Notes under the pieces: generated by a model | What the model was told of the DNA's origin: nothing | Seen by the model: only the letters and a program-made list of their open reading frames with translations | Database searches by the model: none | NCBI RefSeq assembly: GCF_041053055.1 | Contig: NZ_CP163443.1 | Location: forward strand, 1,612,001 to 1,676,000 | DNA from: Streptomyces sp. R41 | Lineage (GTDB): Bacteria > Actinomycetota > Actinomycetes > Streptomycetales > Streptomycetaceae | Reading direction: 5' to 3' | Length of the DNA: 64,000 nt | Translations under genes and position numbers: made by a program | Shown: one piece after another, positions 25,640 through 34,541 of the stretch | Numbering within the stretch: position 1 is the stretch's first letter | Layout: the number at the start of each line of letters is the position of its first letter

Positions 25640-27124
25640 ATGTCGGGGGAGACGGTTCCAGGACTGCGGCGCGAGGCGATCGGGCTGCGCGAGGTGCTGT
25701 TCCAGAGCATCACGGCCATGGCGCCGGCCGCGGCGGTCGCCGCGTCCATTCCGTCGGGCGCTGCCTTCGCGGGCGGCAGTCTGCCGTTGTCCGTGCTGAT
25801 CGCCCTGGTGGCGTGTCTGTTCACCGCGTCGTGCGTGGCCGAGCTGGCACGGCAGCTGCCCGCCGCGGGATCGGTGGCCACGTACGCGGCACAGGGACTC
25901 CACCCGGCCGTCGGATTCCTCGTGGGCTGGGGCTATGTGTTCGTCGAGGCGCTGGTGCCGCCGCTGCTGCTCCTGCAGCTCGGGTTCACCACGGCGGGCA
26001 CGCTGCACCAGGAGTGGTCGTCGTATCCGGACGACCTGTGGTGGCCTTGGTCACTCGCCGGCGCGGCGGTGATCGCTCTGGCGGGCTACTTCGGAGTGCG
26101 CGCCTCGGCCCGCTTCGGAACCGTCCTCGGAGTGTTCGAGGTGCTGGTCTTCGTGGTCTTCGCGGTATGGCTGATCGTCAAGGCGGGCGGTGACAACACA
26201 TTGTCGGTGTTCGGCACGTCGCACACGGCCGAGGGATTCCACGGCATCAGCGGCGTGTTCGCGGGATCGGTGTACACGGTGCTCGCCTTCGCCGGGTTCG
26301 AGGCGGCGGCGCCGCTCGCGGAGGAGACAAAGGATCCGCGCCGCACGATGCACCGGGCCGTCCTCGGCGCGGCGCTCGCGATCGGCCTCGTCTACGTCCT
26401 GACGACCTACGCCATGGCCGTGTACTTCGGACCTGACCGCTTCGCCGGGTTCGGGGCCTCCGGCGCCGCGTCCTGGGAGGGCGTGGCCCGCACTTCGTTC
26501 GGCCTGTTCTGGGTGCTGGTGTTCCTCGCGGTGGTCAACTCGACGATCGCGAACGCCAACGCCTGCGCCAATGTCTCCACGCGAACCGCCTTCGCCCTGG
26601 GGCGGATCCGGGTGTTCCCACAGCTCTTCGCGCGCGTGCACCCCAGGCACCGCTCCCCCGTCGCCGGAGTCGCCGTGCAGTGCGCCGTGGCGCTCGCGGC
26701 CATGCTGGGGCTCGGCTTTTACTACGACCCCGTGACCGCGTTCCTCCTGCTCGCGACAGTGATCGTCACGGTGGTGATCGGCGTTTACATCGTGGTGAAT
26801 CTCGCTTGTGCGGGCTACTTCCTGCGCCGCAGGCGGGAATTGCTCAAACCGGTGCGGCATCTGCTGTTCCCGCTGCTCGGCATCGTCGCCTTCGTTCCCG
26901 CGCTGCTGACCGCGGCGGGCCTGCCGGTCTTCGACTTCGTATCCGAGCTGACCGCGCCCGTCTCATACGCGGGACCGGTCGTCGGTGCCTGGATGATCGC
27001 GGGGGTCGTGGTATTGATCGTCCTGGTGCGCCGTCACCCCGGGCGCATAGCCGAGACCGCCCGTGTCCATCTCGACGAGACCTCCACCCCCGACCCCCGG
27101 CAGAGCGGAGCTGTGCAGTCATGA
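25640..27124 (+). CDS. APC-family amino acid/amide permease
   Basis: A 494-residue integral membrane transporter of the amino acid-polyamine-organocation superfamily, with 12 or more hydrophobic helices. Recognisable signatures are the unwound helix-1 region around SITAMAPAAAVAASIPSGA, TM6-region GSVYTVLAFAGFEAAAPLAE and the cytoplasmic LAEETKDPRRTMHRAV. The ATG at 25640 follows a G-rich ribosome site; a far-upstream reading is unconserved. The stop overlaps the next start (ATGA at 27121-27124), tying it to the formamidase, so the substrate is probably an amide or the amine product. Confidence 0.9.
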   Translation: MSGETVPGLRREAIGLREVLFQSITAMAPAAAVAASIPSGAAFAGGSLPLSVLIALVACLFTASCVAELARQLPAAGSVATYAAQGLHPAVGFLVGWGYVFVEALVPPLLLLQLGFTTAGTLHQEWSSYPDDLWWPWSLAGAAVIALAGYFGVRASARFGTVLGVFEVLVFVVFAVWLIVKAGGDNTLSVFGTSHTAEGFHGISGVFAGSVYTVLAFAGFEAAAPLAEETKDPRRTMHRAVLGAALAIGLVYVLTTYAMAVYFGPDRFAGFGASGAASWEGVARTSFGLFWVLVFLAVVNSTIANANACANVSTRTAFALGRIRVFPQLFARVHPRHRSPVAGVAVQCAVALAAMLGLGFYYDPVTAFLLLATVIVTVVIGVYIVVNLACAGYFLRRRRELLKPVRHLLFPLLGIVAFVPALLTAAGLPVFDFVSELTAPVSYAGPVVGAWMIAGVVVLIVLVRRHPGRIAETARVHLDETSTPDPRQSGAVQS

Positions 27125-28134
27125 GCGACCCCCGGATCCTGACCGTGCGGCCCGCGCCGGGCGAGTACGCCTGGACGTTCGGCGGCGCGCCGCCCGTGGC
27201 GCGTATCGCGCCCGGCACGGTCCTGGATCTCTACACCGAGGACTGCTTCGCCGGACGGGTGCGCTCCGAGAAGGACCTGGTGTCCGACGTGTGCGAGTTT
27301 CCGTTCCTGAACCCGCAGACGGGTCCCTTCCATGTGGAGGGAGCCGAGCCGGGCGACACGGTCGCGGTCCACTTCGTGTCGATAGAACCGGCCCGCGACT
27401 GGGCGGCATCGACGACGGTTCCCCTCTTCGGTGCGCTCACTTCCACGCACACCACGGCCACGCTGCAGCCACCACTGCCGGAGACCGTGTGGATCTGGCA
27501 GCTCGACCGGGAGCGGCGCACGGCACTGTTCAGCGCGCGAGACAGTGACATCCGGATCGAGCTGCCGATGGATCCGATGCATGGAACCGTCGGCGTGGCG
27601 CCCGCGAACCTGGAGGTGCGCTCCGCGCTGGTGCCCGACGCACACGGCGGGAACATGGACACCCCGGAGATGCGGGCCGGCGTGACCTGCTACCTCGGAG
27701 TGAACGTCGAGGGTGCCCTGTTGAGCCTCGGTGACGGGCACGCACGGCAGGGCGAGGGCGAGACCTGCGGAGTCGCCGTCGAGTGCGCGATGAACACGGT
27801 GGTGATCGTCGAACTGCTCAAGGGAGTGGCCACCCCCTGGCCGCGCATCGAGTCCGACACGCACATCATCTCGACCGGCTCGGCACGCCCCTTGGAGGAC
27901 GCGTTCCGGATATCCCAGCTCGACCTGGTGCAGTGGCTGGTGCGTGACTACGGGTTCAGCGAGTTGGACGCGTACCAGTTCGCGACCCAGGCGGTCGAGT
28001 CGCCGCTCGCCAACGTCTGCGACACCAACTACACATGTGTCGCCAAGCTCCGCAAGGAATGGCTGCCCGCACGGGAGACACATCGCGGACTGCACGCACA
28101 GATGCGCGACACAGCGGCGGTACTCCGACGCTGA
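27121..28134 (+). CDS. acetamidase/formamidase
   Basis: A 337-residue protein of the FmdA/AmdA family (PF03069), which hydrolyses formamide or acetamide to ammonia and the carboxylate. Family stretches are VLDLYTEDCFAGRV, FHVEGAEPGDTVAVHF, PMHGTVGVAP and DAHGGNMDTPEMRAGVTCYL, plus GDGHARQGEGE, where the conserved acidic and His residues cluster. It overlaps the permease gene by 4 bases. Together the pair looks like an uptake-and-hydrolysis unit for a short-chain amide as nitrogen source. Confidence 0.93.
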   Translation: MSDPRILTVRPAPGEYAWTFGGAPPVARIAPGTVLDLYTEDCFAGRVRSEKDLVSDVCEFPFLNPQTGPFHVEGAEPGDTVAVHFVSIEPARDWAASTTVPLFGALTSTHTTATLQPPLPETVWIWQLDRERRTALFSARDSDIRIELPMDPMHGTVGVAPANLEVRSALVPDAHGGNMDTPEMRAGVTCYLGVNVEGALLSLGDGHARQGEGETCGVAVECAMNTVVIVELLKGVATPWPRIESDTHIISTGSARPLEDAFRISQLDLVQWLVRDYGFSELDAYQFATQAVESPLANVCDTNYTCVAKLRKEWLPARETHRGLHAQMRDTAAVLRR

Positions 28135-28175
28135 GCCGGCGTCGTCACCCCCCACCATCGAAAGGCAGACACTCC

Positions 28176-28775
28176 ATGGAACGGGCCGGATCGTTCCCGA
28201 GCCGGCGGCGGCTGCTGAAGGGCGCAGCCCTCGCCGCCCTCCCCTACTCGTTACTCCCCAACACCCGGGCCGGCGCAGAGGCTGCGTCGGTGGACTACCC
28301 GGGCGCCGAATGGACACAGGCGAGCGCGTCCAACTACACGGCGTCCAACCGGCCGACGGACTATCCGCTCGACTACGTGATCATCCATGTCACCCAGGCG
28401 ACCTACCCCGACACCCTGTCCGTCTTCCAGAACCCGAAGAAGGAGGTGTCCGCCCACTACCTCGTGCGATCGGCCGACGGACATGTCGCGCAGTGCGTCA
28501 AAGAGCACGACATCGCCTGGCACGCGGGGAACTGGGACTACAACACGCGCAGCATCGGCATCGAGCACGAGGGCTGGGTGGACCGGCCCGCCTACTTCAC
28601 CAACGCCCTGTACGAGGAGTCGGCCAGGCTCACGGCCGCGATCTGCACCAGATACAGCATCCCCAAAGACCGCGCCCACATCCTCGGCCATTACGAGGTA
28701 CCGGGTACCGACCACACCGACCCGGGGCCGAACTGGGACTGGACGCGCTACATAAGGCTCGTCAACTTCGCCTGA
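28176..28775 (+). CDS. secreted N-acetylmuramoyl-L-alanine amidase (amidase_2)
   Basis: A 199-residue exported zinc amidase. The N-terminus SRRRLLKGAALAALPYSLLP is a Tat-type signal (twin Arg followed by a hydrophobic core), cleaved near ARAGAEA (about residue 34). The mature part is a PGRP-like amidase_2 domain: zinc His71 in DYVIIHVTQAT, SAHYLVRSADGHVAQ, then HDIAWHAGNW, IGIEHEGW, and HTDPGPNWDW with the last ligands. It cleaves the lactyl-L-Ala bond of peptidoglycan. It lies 41 bases after the formamidase but is functionally unrelated. Confidence 0.92.
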   Translation: MERAGSFPSRRRLLKGAALAALPYSLLPNTRAGAEAASVDYPGAEWTQASASNYTASNRPTDYPLDYVIIHVTQATYPDTLSVFQNPKKEVSAHYLVRSADGHVAQCVKEHDIAWHAGNWDYNTRSIGIEHEGWVDRPAYFTNALYEESARLTAAICTRYSIPKDRAHILGHYEVPGTDHTDPGPNWDWTRYIRLVNFA

Positions 28776-28916
28776 TCCAAGGGATCGAAGGCCTCGGGAG
28801 TGTCCGGAAGGCGTCGGTGATGTGGGCGGCGGGTGCGGAGCACGGTCACACAGCTTGTCCGCGCCCGCACCGGAAGTGACGATGGTCCCAGCCGCATCGC
28901 CTTCCGGGAGGCCGAA

Positions 28917-30218
28917 TTGAGCGATCCATGGGTGGCCCTGGAACCGGGGACCGATCCCGTCGAGCGGGTGCGGATCCTGCGCCGCGCCCACGAGGCGTTC
29001 ACCGAGGCGGGCACGGTGCCGCGGCCGGTGCGTTCCGTGGTGGCCGACTCGTGGCGGCGTTCGGCGCGGGCCGGTGTCGTACCGGACGGCACCGCGAGTG
29101 TGGAGCTCATGGACGGGGATCTCGGCTCATATCGGGCGGAGCATCCGCTGGCCCGGGTGATGCCGCTGTTCCGCGAACTCATGGGGACGTTCGCGGCGGA
29201 CGGGGAGCACCTCCTTGCGGTGTGCGACGCGCAGGGTCGGCTGCTGTGGGTCGAGGGCCATCCAGCCACGCGGCGGCAGGCGGGGCGGATGAACTTCGTG
29301 CCGGGTGCGCGGTGGTCGGAGACGGCGGTGGGTACGAACGCGCCGGGTACGGCCGTTGCCGTCGACCGGCCGGTGCAGGTGTTCGCGGCGGAGCACTTCA
29401 TCCGGCGAGTCCAGCCCTGGACGTGCGCGGCGGCGCCGGTGCACGACCCACGCACCGGGCGGGTGCTCGGTGCGGTGGACATCACCGGTGGGGACGGTCT
29501 CGCGCATCCGCACAGTCTCGGCTTCGTGCAGGCGGTGGCGCGCGCCGCGGAGTCCCAACTGGCATTGCTCACACCGCCGAAGGCCATGACGGACACCGTC
29601 GAACTGACCGCGCTGGGCCGCGACGAGGCGCAACTGCTCGCGGGCGGCCGGAAGATCAGGCTCAGCCGCAGGCACAGCGAGATCCTGGTGCTGCTGGCTC
29701 GGCACCCGGAAGGTCTGACGGGCGACGAGTTGTTGTGCGCGCTGTACGAGGACGAGTCGGTGACGCCGGTGACGCTGCGCGCCGAACTGGCACGGCTGCG
29801 CCGGGTCCTCGGGCCGGGCCTGCTGGGTTCGCGGCCCTATCGGCTGACGGCGCCGGTCGAGTCCGATGTCGCGGTGGTGGAGCGGCGGCTCGGCACCGGG
29901 GCGGTCACCGGGGCCGCTGCGGTGTACGCCGGTCCGCTGCTGCCGGGTTCGGGTGCCCCAGCAGTGGTGCGGCTGCGGCACAGGCTGGCGGACGGGCTGC
30001 GTACGGCGCTCATCGCCCGTCGTGACCCCGATTTGCTGGCCGACTGGGCCCGCGCACCCTGGGGCGAGGACGACCTCGACGTTTGGCGGGCGCTGGCCGC
30101 CGTGCGGCCGACGGCGGCCGTGCGGGCGCGACTGGAGGCGTTGGAGTCCGAGCTGTCGGCGCCTCCGGGCCGGCTGCGTCCCGCACCGCGCGGGCGGGAG
30201 CGACCGGCGCGACCCTGA
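28917..30218 (+). CDS. GAF-domain helix-turn-helix transcriptional regulator
   Basis: A 433-residue regulator. Residues 20-75 form a helical leader (VRILRRAHEAFTEAGTVPRP, DSWRRSARAG), 80-215 a GAF domain of the AcoR type (LLAVCDAQGRLLWVEGHP, GARWSETAVGTNAPGTAVAV, AAPVHDPRTGRVLGAVDITG), and about 245-335 a winged-helix DNA-binding domain. The sigma54 AAA+ domain of AcoR is absent, a common actinobacterial arrangement. The start is uncertain: TTG at 28917 has GGGAGG 5 bases upstream, while GTG at 28833 would add 28 residues. The adjacent aldehyde dehydrogenase is its likely target. Confidence 0.85.
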   Translation: MSDPWVALEPGTDPVERVRILRRAHEAFTEAGTVPRPVRSVVADSWRRSARAGVVPDGTASVELMDGDLGSYRAEHPLARVMPLFRELMGTFAADGEHLLAVCDAQGRLLWVEGHPATRRQAGRMNFVPGARWSETAVGTNAPGTAVAVDRPVQVFAAEHFIRRVQPWTCAAAPVHDPRTGRVLGAVDITGGDGLAHPHSLGFVQAVARAAESQLALLTPPKAMTDTVELTALGRDEAQLLAGGRKIRLSRRHSEILVLLARHPEGLTGDELLCALYEDESVTPVTLRAELARLRRVLGPGLLGSRPYRLTAPVESDVAVVERRLGTGAVTGAAAVYAGPLLPGSGAPAVVRLRHRLADGLRTALIARRDPDLLADWARAPWGEDDLDVWRALAAVRPTAAVRARLEALESELSAPPGRLRPAPRGRERPARP

Positions 30219-30301
30219 CGGGCGCGCCCAAGGCCCCCGTCCAAGCCACCGGCTCGGGCACCGGCACCGGCACCGGCCACCGCACCACCGGCGTGGCCGA
30301 A

Positions 30302-30400
30302 CGAACCGGGTGCCGGGCACCGCACAATGTGCGAGGCGCCGCACGAGTGCCAGGTGCCGCGCGGTGTGAGCGCCGCACGGCTGCCAGGCATCGCGCAACG
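30302..30400 (+). promoter_or_regulatory. imperfect 34-37-bp repeats upstream of the aldehyde dehydrogenase gene
   Basis: Within the 262-bp gap between the GAF-HTH regulator and the dehydrogenase, TGCC(A/G)GG recurs at 30311, 30348 and 30382 inside longer similar units. The last two are closest, sharing CGCCGCACG-NN-TGCCAGG. They lie 80-180 bp before the start at 30481 and could be binding sites for the regulator. A short GCACCG run at about 30258-30280 precedes them. Confidence 0.4.
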
Positions 30401-30480
30401 TCCTTGCAACGTCCGTGCTCCTAGCCTCGCGGCGAGAGCTGCCCAACGGCGGGCAGCGCTTCTCCGGGAGGCAGACCAGC

Positions 30481-32004
30481 ATGACCCGTTACGCGGCGCC
30501 CGGCACCGAGGGCGCGATCGTCTCCTACCAGGCGCGTTATGACCACTTCATCGGCGGAGAGTACGTACCGCCGGCTCGCGGACAGTACTTCGAGAACCCG
30601 AGTCCGGTGAACGGGCAGCCGTTCACGGAGGTCGCGCGGGGCACCGCCGAGGACGTGGAGCGCGCGCTGGACGCGGCGCACGCGGCGGCGCCCGGCTGGG
30701 GGCGCACGTCCGTGACCGCGCGCGCCGACATCCTGCTCAAGATCGCTGATCGGATGGAGGCGAACCTGGAGAAGCTGGCGGTCGCCGAGAGCTGGGAGAA
30801 CGGCAAGCCCGTGCGCGAGACCCTGGCGGCCGACATCCCGCTCGCGATCGACCACTTCCGCTACTTCGCGGGAGCGATCCGCGCCCAGGAGGGTTCGCTC
30901 GGCGAGGTCGACGACGACACCGTCGCGTACCACTTCCACGAGCCGCTCGGCGTGGTCGCGCAGATCATTCCGTGGAACTTCCCCATCCTGATGGCGGTCT
31001 GGAAGCTCGCCCCGGCGCTTGCCGCGGGCAACGCGGTCGTCATCAAGCCCGCCGAGCAGACCCCGGCCTCCATCCACTACTGGATGAGCCTGATCGCGGA
31101 TCTGCTGCCCCCGGGTGTCGTGAACATCGTCAACGGCTTCGGCGTGGAGGCGGGAAAGCCCCTCGCGTCCAGCCCCCGGGTGGCGAAGGTCGCGTTCACG
31201 GGCGAGACGACGACGGGGCGGCTGATCATGCAGTACGCCTCCGAGAACATCAAGCCGGTCACGCTGGAGCTCGGCGGCAAGTCCCCGAACATCTTCTTCG
31301 ACGACGTGTGGGCGGCCGACGACGACTTCCGCGACAAGGCGCTCGAAGGCTTCACGATGTTCGCGCTCAACCAGGGCGAGGTGTGCACGTGCCCGTCCCG
31401 CGCGCTGATCCAGCGCGGCCACTACCGCGAGTTCCTGGAAGCGGCGGTCGCCCGCACCGAACTCATCAAGCCCGGCCATCCCCTCGACACCGACACGATG
31501 ATCGGCGCCCAGGCCTCCAACGACCAGTTGGAGAAGATCCTCTCCTACCTGGACATCGGCCGGCAGGAGGGGGCCAAGGTCCTCACCGGGGGTGAACGCA
31601 TCGAGCACGACGGTGAGTTGAAGGGTGGCTACTACGTCCAGCCGACGATCTTCGAGGGCGACAACCGTATGCGGATCTTCCAGGAGGAGATCTTCGGACC
31701 GGTCGTTTCGGTCACGTCGTTCGACGACTTCGACGATGCCATCAAGATCGCGAACGACACGCTGTACGGGCTCGGGGCGGGCGTGTGGACGCGGGACATC
31801 AACACCGCCTACCGGGCGGGCCGCGCGATCCAGGCCGGCCGTGTCTGGACGAACTGCTACCACGCGTACCCGGCGCACGCCGCGTTCGGCGGATACAAGC
31901 AGTCCGGGATCGGCCGCGAGAACCACAAGATGATGCTGGAGCACTACCAACAGACGAAGAACATTCTTTGTTCTTACAGCCCTCAGAAACTCGGCTTCTT
32001 CTAG
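30481..32004 (+). CDS. NAD-dependent aldehyde dehydrogenase (acetaldehyde type)
   Basis: A 507-residue aldehyde dehydrogenase that oxidises short aldehydes to acids with NAD. Diagnostic features are [20 protein letters not shown] and [11 protein letters not shown] in the Rossmann fold, [11 protein letters not shown], the catalytic Glu in [13 protein letters not shown] and the nucleophile in [11 protein letters not shown]. The C-terminus [18 protein letters not shown] is unusual: its codons (ATT CTT TGT TCT) are A/T-ending, unlike the rest of the gene. A diverged copy of just these last 18 codons occurs at 34442. The start is the ATG at 30481 after CGGGAGG. Confidence 0.96.
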   Translation: MTRYAAPGTEGAIVSYQARYDHFIGGEYVPPARGQYFENPSPVNGQPFTEVARGTAEDVERALDAAHAAAPGWGRTSVTARADILLKIADRMEANLEKLAVAESWENGKPVRETLAADIPLAIDHFRYFAGAIRAQEGSLGEVDDDTVAYHFHEPLGVVAQIIPWNFPILMAVWKLAPALAAGNAVVIKPAEQTPASIHYWMSLIADLLPPGVVNIVNGFGVEAGKPLASSPRVAKVAFTGETTTGRLIMQYASENIKPVTLELGGKSPNIFFDDVWAADDDFRDKALEGFTMFALNQGEVCTCPSRALIQRGHYREFLEAAVARTELIKPGHPLDTDTMIGAQASNDQLEKILSYLDIGRQEGAKVLTGGERIEHDGELKGGYYVQPTIFEGDNRMRIFQEEIFGPVVSVTSFDDFDDAIKIANDTLYGLGAGVWTRDINTAYRAGRAIQAGRVWTNCYHAYPAHAAFGGYKQSGIGRENHKMMLEHYQQTKNILCSYSPQKLGFF

Positions 32005-32013
32005 AGCCTCAAG

Positions 32014-32052
32014 TGGGTTGCCTGGAGGCACTGTTGCCCTCCAGGCAACCCA
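32014..32052 (+). terminator. 15-bp stem-loop after the aldehyde dehydrogenase gene
   Basis: TGGGTTGCCTGGAGG (32014-32028) pairs perfectly with CCTCCAGGCAACCCA (32038-32052) around a 9-nt loop, starting 9 bases past the stop. It is a strong terminator. A weaker version of the same hairpin follows the duplicated gene tail at 34516-34541. Confidence 0.85.
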
Positions 32053-32108
32053 GTACGACACTCCCTTGCCTCGCTTCGTGCGCGCGGCCACTGCGAAGCA
32101 CCGTTCGT

Positions 32109-32146
32109 CGGGGGTCCATCCCTGTGCGTACAGGGATGGACCCCCG
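32109..32146. repeat. 17-bp perfect hairpin with 4-nt loop, CRISPR-repeat-like but single
   Basis: CGGGGGTCCATCCCTGT (32109-32125) pairs perfectly with ACAGGGATGGACCCCCG (32130-32146) around GCGT. It lies inside a gene-free, scarred stretch (32053-33041) that otherwise holds only transposase debris. The inner CCATCCCTGTGCGTACAGGG resembles a type I-E CRISPR repeat, but no second copy was found nearby. Confidence 0.7.
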
Positions 32147-32539
32147 TCCCTCGCCAAGGACGGCTCGTGTCCGAAGCTGCTCCGCGTGAGTGGGGGGTGA
32201 AACTGCGGGTCCGAGCCGGTCGGCCAGCAGCCGCGGCGCGCCACCCTGCTGCGCCAACAGGGCCTCCAGGCGGGCCAGCCCCGTTTCCGCGGGGGCCTCC
32301 ACCCGGTCCTGTTGCCAGCCGGACAGCCGCTCCCATCCTCCCGGCCCAAGGGTCGGGGAGCCAGCTCGGAGCAGGCAGGGCTCCCCGGTGCGGGCCTATC
32401 GGCGGTTGTCGTCGATGAGTTCGAGGTTGCGGGTGTACTAGGGTGTCGGATTTCTCCCGGTTCCGGATCAGGGTGCCCTGCTCCACAGTAGAGGGTGCTA
32501 CGGCGTTGGCGATCTTCCGCCGCTGCACAGGCAGACCCT

Positions 32540-32890
32540 CGCTGCGCCTGGTCGAGTATCTGCCCGACGGGACCTACTTGGGGAATATGAATCTGGGCGG
32601 GCAATAAGACGCGCATCCTGGAGGGGTGCTCGTCCGGTGATCGAGTACCGCGTCGACGGTGGCGACGTAGTCAGGCGGTTGACTGACCTGCTGGCCCCGC
32701 AGGCTTCTCGGGCCGCGGAGTTGGCGGGGCTCTACCAAGCGAGGTGGGAGGCGCAGTCGGCGTTCCGGCAGATCAAGACTTTCCAGCGTGGGCCGGTTGA
32801 GGTCCTGTGCTCGGGAGACCTGAATCTGGGCGGCAGGAGCTCTGGGCGCACCTGGTCGTGCGCCACTGCTTCACGGGGGTCATCGTGTGT
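32540..32890 (+). pseudogene. IS4-like transposase remnant (frameshifted, internally deleted)
   Basis: Pieces of a DDE transposase are scattered over several frames. GRPSLRLVEYLPDGTYLGNM (32533-32590) is followed by VIEYRVDGGD near 32637, AELAGLYQARWEAQSAFRQI (the conserved YREK-region equivalent) and KTFQRGPVEVLCSGD. After about 32830 the similarity continues in another frame as RQELWAHLVVRHCFTGV. Reading across, CTGGGCGGCAGGAGCTC looks like CTGGTGCGGCAGGAGCTC with one T lost. No terminal inverted repeats could be delimited. A 13-bp repeat TGAATCTGGGCGG occurs at 32588 and 32821. Confidence 0.7.
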
Positions 32891-33041
32891 CTGGCCGACG
32901 ACGTGGAGTCTACGGTGGGGTCTTGCCATCCCTCAGAGAACCCTTCGCCCCAAGGGGCCGCACCCATGAACGCCCGTCCGGCCAGTCCGAGGACGACCGG
33001 ATACAGTGCGCGAGACGGCAGCCTGGTCAGAGAGGGGAAGC

Positions 33042-34262
33042 GTGACCGACACCAGCGACACCCGACCCGCCGACAGTGAAGCGCAAGCGCCGCGGCAGAA
33101 CAGACTGCACCGCCTGATGCGCTACATCCCCCTGATCGCCCCCGTCCTGCTGTGGGCCGTGCCCTGCTGGGTGCTCCTGCACAGCGGCCAGCACTGGCCG
33201 CTGCCCGTCACGCTCGCCGGCACCGCCCTGTTCGCCCTCGGCCTCGTCGGTATGCCGCTCGCGATGGTGCGCGGCCACGGCCGGCGCCAGCAGGACCGGG
33301 CGGCGATCGTCGGTGACACCCTGCTGGGCACCAGTTGGGTTCTGTTCACCTGGTCCATTCTGCTCGGCCTCCCATTGCGGCTCGTACTGACCGTGGCCGG
33401 CGTCGACGAGAGTCAGGACCGGGCTCGAATTGTCACTTGGGCCGTCCTCGGCATAACCGCCGTACTACTCGCCTGGGGGTACGCCGAAGCCCGCCGCGTG
33501 CCACGCGTGCGCCGACTCGACGTGCAGCTCCCACGGCTGGGTGCCGGGTTGGACGGCATCCGCGTCGTCCTCATCACCGACACCCACTACGGTCCCCTCG
33601 ATCGCACTCGCTGGTCGGCGCGGGTATGCGAGACGGTGAACACCCTGGAAGCCGACCTGGTCTGCCACACCGGTGACATCGCGGACGGCACGGCCGAACG
33701 CCGCCGCGCCCAGGCCGCCCCACTCGGAACCGTGCGGGCCACCCGGGCCCGGGTCTACGTCACCGGCAACCACGAGTACTTCAGCGAGGCCCAGGGCTGG
33801 GTCGACCTGATGGACGAGCTGGGCTGGGAGCCGCTGCGCAACCGCCATCTGCTGCTCGAACGCGGAGGCGACACCCTCGTGGTCGCCGGCGTGGATGACG
33901 TCACCGCCGAGTCCTCCGGCCTGGCAGGCCACCGCGCCCACCTCGCCGGAGCCTTGAACGGCGCCGACCCCGACCTACCCGTCCTGCTCTTGGCACACCA
34001 GCCCAAGTTCATCGACCGGGCGGCAGCCGGCGGCATCGACCTCCAGCTCTCCGGCCACACCCACGGCGGCCAGATCTGGCCCTTCCATCACCTGGTCCGC
34101 ATCGACCAGCCCGCCCTCGCCGGCCTCAGCCACCACGGCCCCCGCACCCTCCTCTACACCAGCCGCGGCACCGGCTTCTGGGGCCCGCCGTTCCGCGTCT
34201 TCGCCCCCAGCGAGATCACCCTGCTCGTGCTCCGCTCCCCGCACCTGCCCACCTCGATGTAG
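33042..34262 (+). CDS. membrane-anchored metallophosphoesterase
   Basis: A 406-residue protein with about four transmembrane helices (roughly 30-150: YIPLIAPVLLWAVPCWVLLH, LAGTALFALGLVGMPLAM, LFTWSILLGLPLRLVL, VTWAVLGITAVLLAWGY) and a C-terminal calcineurin-like metallophosphoesterase domain. The metal-binding set is intact: LITDTHYG near 178, HTGDIADG near 208, VTGNHEYF near 240 and LSGHTHGGQIWPFHH near 335. The active site probably faces the cell exterior or periplasm-like space. GTG at 33042 follows GAGGGGAAG. It is the only intact gene in the scar between the two dehydrogenase tails. Confidence 0.9.
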   Translation: MTDTSDTRPADSEAQAPRQNRLHRLMRYIPLIAPVLLWAVPCWVLLHSGQHWPLPVTLAGTALFALGLVGMPLAMVRGHGRRQQDRAAIVGDTLLGTSWVLFTWSILLGLPLRLVLTVAGVDESQDRARIVTWAVLGITAVLLAWGYAEARRVPRVRRLDVQLPRLGAGLDGIRVVLITDTHYGPLDRTRWSARVCETVNTLEADLVCHTGDIADGTAERRRAQAAPLGTVRATRARVYVTGNHEYFSEAQGWVDLMDELGWEPLRNRHLLLERGGDTLVVAGVDDVTAESSGLAGHRAHLAGALNGADPDLPVLLLAHQPKFIDRAAAGGIDLQLSGHTHGGQIWPFHHLVRIDQPALAGLSHHGPRTLLYTSRGTGFWGPPFRVFAPSEITLLVLRSPHLPTSM

Positions 34263-34441
34263 CACTCGACGGGCCGACACATCCGCTTGGAGCAGTCCAC
34301 GAGCCGAGGGATGCGGCGTCGACAGATGACCAGGCCCGTCTCGCTGAGGACAAGATCCGGACCGTTCCCGGGCCGACGGCTCCAACGAGCCATACGTGGC
34401 CACGTTTTACGCAGGTCAGCGACGCGTGACGCCTATACCGC

Positions 34442-34498
34442 CAGCAGACGAAGAATCTGCTGGTGTCGTACTCGGCGCAGAAGCTCGGGTTCTTCTAG
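34442..34498 (+). pseudogene. duplicated 3' end of the aldehyde dehydrogenase gene
   Basis: Eighteen codons plus TAG read QQTKNLLVSYSAQKLGFF, identical at 15 of 18 residues to the end of the intact dehydrogenase at 31948-32004 and in the same orientation. By eye about three quarters of the bases match, and similarity continues past the stop into a related hairpin. No similarity is visible before CAGCAG at 34442. This copy uses Streptomyces-like codons (CTG CTG GTG TCG), whereas the tail of the intact gene does not, so this may be the original gene end. Confidence 0.8.
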
Positions 34499-34515
34499 AG
34501 GGCCCAAGTCGGTTA

Positions 34516-34541
34516 CCTGGAGAGAACTATGGCTCTCCAGG
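34516..34541 (+). terminator. 9-bp stem-loop after the dehydrogenase tail fragment
   Basis: CCTGGAGAG (34516-34524) pairs with CTCTCCAGG (34533-34541) around an 8-nt loop, 17 bases past the fragment's stop. It is the diverged counterpart of the terminator at 32014-32052. Confidence 0.65.

Noticed and set aside
32053..32440. CRISPR array
   Set aside because: Only one dyad-containing repeat unit is present; no regularly spaced second copy and no cas gene in the window.
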